From: Anaerolineae bacterium
GTDB taxonomy: Bacteria; Chloroflexota; Anaerolineae; JAAYZQ01
DNA length: 6,067 nucleotides
Reading direction: 5' to 3'
Assembly (NCBI GenBank): GCA_016926595.1
Contig: JAFGOG010000281.1
Span: 1-6,067 of the forward strand
Below the pieces are notes generated by a model that was not told the origin of the DNA, searched no databases, and saw nothing but the letters and a program-made list of their open reading frames with translations. Shown one piece after another: positions 1 to 5,288 of this stretch. Both the position numbers and the translations under genes were made by a program. Positions within the stretch are counted from its first letter, which is position 1. Every line of letters starts with the position of its first letter.

Positions 1-213
1 AGCAAGGTGTTGTTCTACAGCCTCTCCGTCGGCTCTGCGATGGGGGGGAATGGGTCGTTGATCGGGGCATCGGCAAATATGGTGACAGCGGGCATCGCCG
101 AGCGGGCAGGTTATCCGATTACCTATGGCAAGTTTCTAAAAGTCGGCCTCCCTGCGATGTTGGTCACCGTGGCCGTGGGGACGTTGTGGATTTTCATCCA
201 TTTTTATTTCTAG
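1..213 (+). CDS. C-terminal fragment of an ArsB/NhaD/CitM-type ion permease
   Basis: This is the last 70 codons of a gene that begins before the window; the reading frame is open from base 1 to the TAG at 211-213. The fragment contains GGNGSLIGASANMV, a glycine-rich re-entrant or helix motif typical of the C-terminal half of ion transporter superfamily permeases (ArsB, NhaD, CitM/SLC13-like and P-protein relatives). It is followed by AGIAERAGYPITYGKFLKVGLP and a final hydrophobic helix ending in IFIHFYF. Family members are multi-pass inner-membrane proteins that move sodium/protons, arsenite or organic anions. The substrate cannot be assigned from this end alone. The spacing of GGNGTLIGASAN followed by GIAERAG is what I remember from ArsB/NhaD-like proteins, so the family call is good and the specificity open. 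A Usp-like gene follows 8 nt later, suggesting co-transcription. A run of seven G (42-48) lies inside the conserved motif and is in frame. Confidence 0.85.
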   Translation, partial: SKVLFYSLSVGSAMGGNGSLIGASANMVTAGIAERAGYPITYGKFLKVGLPAMLVTVAVGTLWIFIHFYF

Positions 214-218
214 GGAGG
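213..218 (+). promoter_or_regulatory. Shine-Dalgarno site for the Usp-like gene
   Basis: GGGAGG directly follows and overlaps the last base of the permease stop codon. It lies 3 nt before the ATG at 222 and 6 nt before an in-frame GTG at 225. This favours a start at 222 or 225 over the in-frame GTG at 186, which would overlap the permease and add a hydrophobic leader unlike Usp proteins. The placement suggests translational coupling to the permease. Confidence 0.7.
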
Positions 219-221
219 TCC

Positions 222-659
222 ATGGTGGGCAAGATTCTATGTCCAACGCGCGGCGGAGAAGCCAGTTACTGTACCCAAGACGCTGCGATTGCTCTGGCAA
301 AGGAGCGGGACGACGAGCTGGTTTTCCTCTATATCGTCGACACCAGCTTTCTGAGGCATACCTCCCGCGCCGTCCGTCCCGACGTGGTGGCGGAAGAGAT
401 GGCGCGCATGGGCGCATTCCTCTTGGCCATGGCCCAGGAGCGGGCGGCAGCTCAAGGCGTGAAGGCAGAGACTTTGATTCGCCGGGGCAACTTTAAAGAA
501 GAGCTGACCCGGGCAATCGAGGAGGAAGCAGCCGACGTCTTGATCTTGGGTAAGCCAGGCGGAGAGGAGAGCGCCTTCCGGCTGGACACCCTTCAGGAGT
601 TGGCAGCCAAAGTGGTCGAGGGCACAACGTGCAGCGCCCGGATTGTCGAGTATCCGTAG
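222..659 (+). CDS. Universal stress protein (UspA-fold), degenerate nucleotide site
   Basis: The product is 145 residues, the usual length of a single-domain Usp, and is expected to be cytoplasmic. Residues 4-12 (KILCPTRGG) form the first beta strand and loop. A helix follows at about 15-29, then strand LVFLYIVD (33-40), helix 53-78, and strand AETLIRRGN (82-90), which is typical of the Usp fourth strand. The final part runs ADVLILGKPGG (104-114) to ARIVEYP. Many Usps bind ATP through an Asp in the first loop and a G-x2-G-x9-G-(S/T) motif. Here the Asp position is Arg10. G110 and G113 are present, but the downstream G-S/T is replaced by T123-L124, so ATP binding is doubtful. I chose the ATG at 222 because of the SD just upstream; GTG at 225 is equally possible. 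Its place behind an ion permease suggests a role in regulating or stabilising that transporter, as seen for other Usp-transporter pairs; this is inference. Confidence 0.8.
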   Translation: MVGKILCPTRGGEASYCTQDAAIALAKERDDELVFLYIVDTSFLRHTSRAVRPDVVAEEMARMGAFLLAMAQERAAAQGVKAETLIRRGNFKEELTRAIEEEAADVLILGKPGGEESAFRLDTLQELAAKVVEGTTCSARIVEYP

Positions 660-756
660 CAGCCGGTCATGGGGATTGATCGGAAGCGCAGCGAAAGCCA
701 AGTCCAACCGAGATTTCGTCGATCGGCCAACCAAAAACAGTAACCACACGACATAC

Positions 757-764
757 GGAGGTGA
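757..764 (+). promoter_or_regulatory. Strong Shine-Dalgarno site for the class V PLP enzyme
   Basis: GGAGGTGA is an extended match to the anti-Shine-Dalgarno sequence of 16S rRNA. It ends 3 nt before the GTG at 768, so the GGAGG core sits at a normal distance. It fixes the GTG start, which otherwise would be less convincing than an ATG. The rest of the 660-767 gap shows no promoter or terminator I can defend. Confidence 0.8.
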
Positions 765-767
765 CTC

Positions 768-2033
768 GTGGATCTCGCTTCCTTGCGCGCTGAATTCCCG
801 GCTCTCCAACAAACCGATTCGACCGGCCGGCCCTACGTCTACTTTGACGGCCCCGGCGGCACCCAGGTCCCGCGCTCGGTCATTGCGGCGATGGAAGACT
901 ATTTGGTGCACGCCAACGCCAACACCCACGGCGCTTTCGTCACCAGCCGCCGCAGCGACGAGACCATCGCCCGCGCCCGCGAGGCCGGCGCCGACCTGCT
1001 CAACGCGCCATCCCCAGCCGAGGTCGTCTTTGGCCCCAACATGACCACGCTCACCTTCCACCTCAGCCGGGCCCTGGCCCGCAAGCTGGGCCCGGGGGAC
1101 GAGGTCGTCGTCACCCGGCTGGACCACGACGCCAACATCGCCCCCTGGCTCCAACTGCAAGAGCGTGGGGTCACCGTGCGCTGGGCTGACCTGGCCCAAG
1201 ATTGCACCCTCGACCTGGAAGGGCTACGGCGCCTGCTCAACGAGCGCACGCGCCTGGTAGCGGTGGGATACGCCTCCAACGCCGTCGGCACGATCAACGA
1301 CGTGGCCTGCATCGCCGCCTGGGCGCACGAGGCCGGCGCCTGGATCTATGTCGACGCGGTCCACTATGCCCCCCACGGCCCAATCGACGTGCAGGCGCTG
1401 GGCTGCGACTGGCTCGTCTGCTCCATCTACAAGATGTTTGGCCCGCACCTCGGCATGCTCTGGGGGCGGCACGAGCTGCTGGCAGACCTGCAGCCCGACA
1501 AGGTCCGCCCTGCGCCGGACGCCGTGCCGGATCGCTTCGAGACTGGAACGCAGAACCACGAGGGCCTGGCCGGGCTCGTCGCGGCGGTCGACTACCTGGC
1601 CGGCCTGGGAGAGCAGTTTGGCGCGCCCTTTGCCGCGCAATACGACGCGTTTCACGACCGGCGCCGCAACCTCAAGACCGGCCTGGCAGCCATCCAGGCC
1701 TACGAGCGGGGCCTGGCCTGGCAGTTGATCGAGGGTCTGCAGCGGCTGCCAGGACTGCGCATCTGGGGCATCAGCGATCCCGGCCGCGCTGACTGGCGCG
1801 TGCCCACGGTCTCGTTCACCTGCGATGGACTCACGCCCGCCGAGATCGCCGGGCGGCTGGCAGAGCAGGGCATCTTTGTCTGGGATGGCAACTTTTACGC
1901 CCTGGCAGTGACCGAGCGGCTGGGGCTGGAGCAGCAGGGCGGGCTCCTGCGGGTCGGCCTGGTCCACTATAACACTGCCGCCGAAGTGGAGCGCTTCCTG
2001 GCGGCGATGCGGGCGATCCTGGCCAAAAGTTGA
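768..2033 (+). CDS. Class V PLP-dependent enzyme, cysteine desulfurase-like family without the catalytic Cys
   Basis: The product is 421 residues, normal for a class V aminotransferase-fold enzyme and predicted cytosolic. Visible landmarks: YFDGPGGTQVP (25-35), the N-terminal substrate loop; NMTTLTF (91-97), the PLP phosphate-binding region; LDHDANIAPW (118-127), where His120 should stack on the PLP ring; YVDAVHYAPH (194-203), with Asp196 facing the pyridine nitrogen; CSIYKMFGPH (218-227), with Lys222 the Schiff-base lysine; RFETGTQNHE (256-265); and LLRVGLVHYNTAAEVERFL (393-411), with Arg395 the likely carboxylate anchor. The segment aligning with the desulfurase GHHC loop reads WDGNFYAL (372-379) and has no cysteine. 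I recall this as normal for the VC1184-like 'cysteine desulfurase-like' subfamily. Desulfurase activity is therefore unlikely by the usual mechanism; a lyase, racemase/epimerase or transaminase role is possible, and the substrate is unknown. The start is GTG with a strong SD. The kinase gene begins 7 nt after its stop, implying an operon. Confidence 0.88.
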   Translation: MDLASLRAEFPALQQTDSTGRPYVYFDGPGGTQVPRSVIAAMEDYLVHANANTHGAFVTSRRSDETIARAREAGADLLNAPSPAEVVFGPNMTTLTFHLSRALARKLGPGDEVVVTRLDHDANIAPWLQLQERGVTVRWADLAQDCTLDLEGLRRLLNERTRLVAVGYASNAVGTINDVACIAAWAHEAGAWIYVDAVHYAPHGPIDVQALGCDWLVCSIYKMFGPHLGMLWGRHELLADLQPDKVRPAPDAVPDRFETGTQNHEGLAGLVAAVDYLAGLGEQFGAPFAAQYDAFHDRRRNLKTGLAAIQAYERGLAWQLIEGLQRLPGLRIWGISDPGRADWRVPTVSFTCDGLTPAEIAGRLAEQGIFVWDGNFYALAVTERLGLEQQGGLLRVGLVHYNTAAEVERFLAAMRAILAKS

Positions 2034-2040
2034 TGTTCCC

Positions 2041-5000
2041 ATGTCCAGATTGTACCTAACCCCGGCCTCAATCAGCTATCTGACCCAGTCCATCCTGGCA
2101 CTGGCAATTACGGGCTACTTTATCTACCGGACCCAAGCCGCGCTGCGCACATCGCACTGGACACGCACCGCCTTCCTGGCTGGCTTCTTTGCCGCCATTA
2201 CCATGTTCAGCCTGCTCCTCTTCCTCGAGACCTCGCTACCACGCGGGGAGGATCTCTACGTCCTGTTCCCCCAAAATACCATTGTCGCCTTGGGAATGGT
2301 TTTCCTGCTGCAATTCGCCTACCGCTTCCCCACCCTCTCCCCGCGCCGGAAATGGGAATCACGCGCGGTTCTTGTCCTGAGCCTCCTCTATGCCCTGTGG
2401 GAGTTCTTTTTCGCCGTTCACCGCTTTCGACTGCTGCAAGCCGGCCAGGTGATCTGGCGGCCAGAGCACGCCGACTATGCACTGGCGGCCGGGCTTTTGT
2501 GGGCGCCGGTGATGCTGCTGCGCCAGGCCGCATACGCTTCGGACCCATCAACAGGCGGGCTAAAATCCCTGCGCTACCTGCGGCGCCCTCAAGGGCGCGA
2601 AGCGCAGGCAGCCCGCGACCTGGCCCTGGTCTATATGATCCCCTTTGTGCTGAGCCTGGTCAACATTTTCGCCGCTTTCTACATCGTCTCCCGCGCTACG
2701 TATCACGTCAGTCTCTCGCTGGGAATTTTGATCTCGCTCGCCGCCTTTGCCGTGGCCTATCTCGACCATCTCCCCGAAACGACCTCCTTCATCGTCAAGC
2801 TGCTGGCATTCTTCCTCACCGTCCTGCTGGCCGTGCTGGGCACGGTCGGTTGGGCCATTGCCCCGGCCTATGCCGCGCATTACGAGCCCGACCTAGTCGG
2901 CCGGCGCACCATGCGCTTTACCCCCAACGCCCAGGGCAGCTACGACGTGACCGCCCTGCCCTTTCACTTTGAGCAGGAGTTGGGCGCGAGCCTGGGGCAA
3001 ATAGAGACGTACGAACGCTGGGCTACCGCCGTCGATTTCACCTTCCCCTTCTATGGGCAGACCTATCACCAGGTCTATGTCTCGAACGACGGCGCAATTG
3101 GCATGGGGCAAAACATTCGCTATTCATACCTGCACTATCGCTACGGGGGGGGCATCCCCGTCATTTTTCCCCTGCTGATCGACCTTTCCCCCGAGGCCAG
3201 CCCGGACGGCGTGCGGGTATGCCAGGATGCCGGGCGCCTGGTCATCACCTGGGACCGCATGCCCTCCTTTTACCATCCGGAAGCAGTCTTTACTTTCCAG
3301 GCAGTCCTGTACTCTGACGGCGCTTTTGACATCACCTACGCCGACATACCGGACGAACTGGCCTACATACCCAACGACGAGTCGGGAGCAAATCCGTGGG
3401 TTGCCGGCGCCGTGCCGGGCGACCTGTCACGGCGGCCCCAGGAGGTCGATTTTTCCACCCTGCCCGTCACCGGTGACGGGCGCGGCATGGTGCAGGATTA
3501 CCAGCTCGGTTTTCGCCGCTATCTCCACCAGGCGCTCGCCCCGCTGGCTTACCTGATCGTCGGCAGCAGCTTGCTGGCCATTGCCGGATTTCCCATTTTG
3601 CTCTACACCAGCCTGGTCAGGCCGCTCAACGCCCTCCTGCGCGGGGTGCAGCAGATGAACGCCGGGCACTATAACGTGGACGTCGATGTTCTCTATTCAG
3701 ACGAGATCGGCTTCCTCACCCGCTCATTCAACACCATGGCAGCGGAACTGGGCGCGTTGATCTCCAGCCTGGAAGAGCGGGTCGAACAACGCTTGGTCGA
3801 GATCAAAAAGATCAACACCGAACTGGCCCGCGAGATCGCCGAGCACGAACAGACCGAGGCCAAGCTGCGCCGCTCGCACGAGCAGATCCAGATCCTGCAC
3901 GCAATCGACCAGGCCATCCTGGGCGCACAGTCGCCGCAGACAATCGCCCAATCCATCCTGGGCCGCCTGCCGCAGCTGATCCCGTGCCAGCGCGTATCGG
4001 TGATCGAATTCGGCGCAGACACCGCCCGCGTGCTGGCCGTGGAAGCCAGTCACGGGTTCGCCGCCGACACTGCTGGCTGGCTGGATCAATTGCACGCTGC
4101 GGCAAGCGGAAAACCGCACATCCACGCCGTCGTCGACATCCGCGAACTGGCCGCGAGATCGCCGCTGCAAGACCGCCTGCTAGTCGAGGGCATCTGTGCT
4201 TACCTCGTCGTGCCGCTGCTGGCGCAGGAGCAAGTGATCGGGGCGCTGACGATCGAGCACGACCAGCCAGACGTGCTCACCGCCGAGCACATCGACCTGG
4301 CCGCGCAAATCGGCTCGATGCTGGCCGTGTCGATCCACCAGGCGCAGTTGCGCGTCTCGCTGCACCAGCGCACCCAGGAACTGGAGGCACAAAACGCAGA
4401 ACTGGACGCCTACGCCCACACCGTCGCCCACGACCTCAAGAACCCCATCAGCATCGTTGCCAGCGGGGCACAACTCCTCGTCGGCCATGGAAACGAAATG
4501 TCACCAGAGAAGCGGCGGCAAGCCGCCTATGTCGTGGCAGAAGGCGCATTCAAGGCCGCGAGTATCGTGGATAACCTGCTGCTGCTCGCCAGCGCGCACA
4601 AGATAACAGTCGATTTGGAAGCGGTCGACATGGCCGCTGCCGTCGACGAGGCGCTGAAAAGGTTGAGCAACATGCTCCAAGAATATCAGGCAGAGGTCGC
4701 CTTGCCCAGCCGCTGGCCGCAGGCAGCCGGCTATGCCCCGTGGATCGAAGAAGTGTGGTTCAACTATCTCAGCAACGGGATGAAATACGGCGGCAGGCCG
4801 CCGCGCCTGGAGCTGGGGGCAACAGAGCAAGCGGATGGCACGATCCGTTTCTGGGTGCACGATAACGGCCACGGCCTCACCCCTGCAGAGCAATCCCGCT
4901 TGTTCACGCCATTCGAACGGCTGGCCCAGACGCACATCGAAGGACACGGGATCGGCCTGTCCATCGTCCGGCGGATCGTGGAAAAGCTGGGCGGGCAGGT

Positions 5001-5088
5001 GGGAGTGGAAAGCGCGCCCGGCCAGGGCAGCGTCTTTTTCTTCACCCTGCCAGCAGCGCCCACCCGCTCATCCAGTCCAGGTTCTTGA
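2041..5088 (+). CDS. Hybrid-topology membrane sensor histidine kinase (8TM, beta-sandwich ectodomain, TM, HAMP, GAF, HisKA, HATPase_c)
   Basis: This 1015-residue sensor kinase would autophosphorylate a His and pass the phosphate to a response regulator not present in the window. Predicted membrane segments lie at about 12-30, 43-62, 74-94, 107-126, 145-164, 195-217, 222-241 and 250-276. Arg/Lys-rich loops after segments 1, 3 and 5 fit an N-out topology that leaves 277-499 outside. The ectodomain contains FTFPFYGQTYHQVYVSNDG (333-351) and FTFQAVLYSDGAFDITYADI (417-436), resembling nidogen-like beta modules. A ninth segment (501-524) leads to HAMP (about 524-577, with RPL at 527-529 and DEIGFLTRSFN at 554-564). 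Next come a coiled coil (570-618), a GAF domain (about 618-768) and a second coil (768-791). HisKA has phospho-acceptor His797 in AHTVAHDLKNP. HATPase_c shows the N box (Asn908, Asn912), G1 DNGHGL (941-946), F box LFTPFERL (954-961) and G2 GHGIGL (968-973). All catalytic boxes look intact. The ATG at 2041 has only a weak upstream SD, consistent with coupling to the PLP enzyme 7 nt upstream. Confidence 0.93.
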   Translation: MSRLYLTPASISYLTQSILALAITGYFIYRTQAALRTSHWTRTAFLAGFFAAITMFSLLLFLETSLPRGEDLYVLFPQNTIVALGMVFLLQFAYRFPTLSPRRKWESRAVLVLSLLYALWEFFFAVHRFRLLQAGQVIWRPEHADYALAAGLLWAPVMLLRQAAYASDPSTGGLKSLRYLRRPQGREAQAARDLALVYMIPFVLSLVNIFAAFYIVSRATYHVSLSLGILISLAAFAVAYLDHLPETTSFIVKLLAFFLTVLLAVLGTVGWAIAPAYAAHYEPDLVGRRTMRFTPNAQGSYDVTALPFHFEQELGASLGQIETYERWATAVDFTFPFYGQTYHQVYVSNDGAIGMGQNIRYSYLHYRYGGGIPVIFPLLIDLSPEASPDGVRVCQDAGRLVITWDRMPSFYHPEAVFTFQAVLYSDGAFDITYADIPDELAYIPNDESGANPWVAGAVPGDLSRRPQEVDFSTLPVTGDGRGMVQDYQLGFRRYLHQALAPLAYLIVGSSLLAIAGFPILLYTSLVRPLNALLRGVQQMNAGHYNVDVDVLYSDEIGFLTRSFNTMAAELGALISSLEERVEQRLVEIKKINTELAREIAEHEQTEAKLRRSHEQIQILHAIDQAILGAQSPQTIAQSILGRLPQLIPCQRVSVIEFGADTARVLAVEASHGFAADTAGWLDQLHAAASGKPHIHAVVDIRELAARSPLQDRLLVEGICAYLVVPLLAQEQVIGALTIEHDQPDVLTAEHIDLAAQIGSMLAVSIHQAQLRVSLHQRTQELEAQNAELDAYAHTVAHDLKNPISIVASGAQLLVGHGNEMSPEKRRQAAYVVAEGAFKAASIVDNLLLLASAHKITVDLEAVDMAAAVDEALKRLSNMLQEYQAEVALPSRWPQAAGYAPWIEEVWFNYLSNGMKYGGRPPRLELGATEQADGTIRFWVHDNGHGLTPAEQSRLFTPFERLAQTHIEGHGIGLSIVRRIVEKLGGQVGVESAPGQGSVFFFTLPAAPTRSSSPGS

Positions 5089-5288
5089 GCAAAGCAGATA
5101 CCACCCTACACAGCTCCTTCATGGAACAGGTCCCCAGCAATCGACAGATTAGGGCGTATGTAAAACTTGGGGGAGCGTTAAAAATCAGCCACGAATTAAC
5201 GCGAATTGAGGCAAAATTCGTGTCAATTCGTGTGAATTCGTGGCAGAAAATTGCCAACAACACTTAATCGGGGCACTATCGATATCCC
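5089..5288. other. Spacer between convergent genes
   Basis: This 200-bp non-coding stretch separates the 3' end of the kinase from the 3' end of the opposing PKD/PPC gene. It is clearly richer in A+T than the flanking genes from about 5150 on. Its only clear structure is the palindromic AATT repeat at 5188-5244, plus a 5-bp stem (TGGCA 5241-5245 with TGCCA 5252-5256). Open frames that cross it on both strands translate the repeat and have no credible start or family features, so I do not call a gene. No T-tract terminator is convincing. Confidence 0.75.
5188..5244. repeat. Imperfect palindrome with helically phased AATT cores
   Basis: The left arm (5188-5209) starts GCCACGAATT and the right arm (5223-5244) ends AATTCGTGGC. 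The 22-nt arms are reverse complements with two mismatches, separated by 13 nt. AATT cores start at 5194, 5204, 5215, 5225 and 5235, a spacing of 10, 11, 10 and 10 bp. On RNA it would fold into a long hairpin; on DNA it presents AATT minor-groove boxes on one helical face. I recall similar GCCACGAATT-type repeats dispersed in many environmental genomes, giving spurious ORFs with HEFTRI/IRVNSW-like peptides, as happens here on both strands. It could serve as a bidirectional 3'-end hairpin, a protein-binding site or a dispersed MITE-like element. The structure is seen directly; the function is unknown. Confidence 0.85.

Noticed and set aside
660..767. Promoter in the gap before the class V enzyme
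   Set aside because: No convincing -35/-10 pair with proper spacing was found; the TTGATC-like word near 676 lacks a matching -10 box.
643..1044. Plus-strand 133-residue frame covering the 660-767 gap
   Set aside because: It overlaps the class V enzyme out of frame, becomes a low-complexity Pro/Arg/Thr/Ser-rich translation, and competes with the strong SD and GTG at 768.
237..1199. 320-residue open frame on the minus strand opposite the Usp gene and the start of the PLP enzyme
   Set aside because: It is a shadow of two well-supported plus-strand genes in GC-rich DNA, spans their intergenic gap, has no SD and shows no family motif.
1224..2042. 272-residue minus-strand open frame opposite the PLP enzyme
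   Set aside because: It is antisense to a gene with all PLP-site motifs intact. Its composition (rich in Gly, Val, Arg and Asp) is typical of a GC-driven shadow frame.
3961..4320. GAF domain as a bilin-binding (phytochrome or cyanobacteriochrome) photosensor
   Set aside because: Cys649 and Cys719 are present, but neither lies in a recognisable chromophore-attachment motif, and no PHY domain or tongue follows. It looks like an ordinary GAF.
5085..5267. Small ORFs on both strands over the intergenic repeat (5085-5267 plus, 5042-5263 minus)
   Set aside because: Both are translations of the AATT palindrome. Peptides of the HEFTRI/IRVNSW type are familiar artefacts of this kind of repeat, and no good start site is present.
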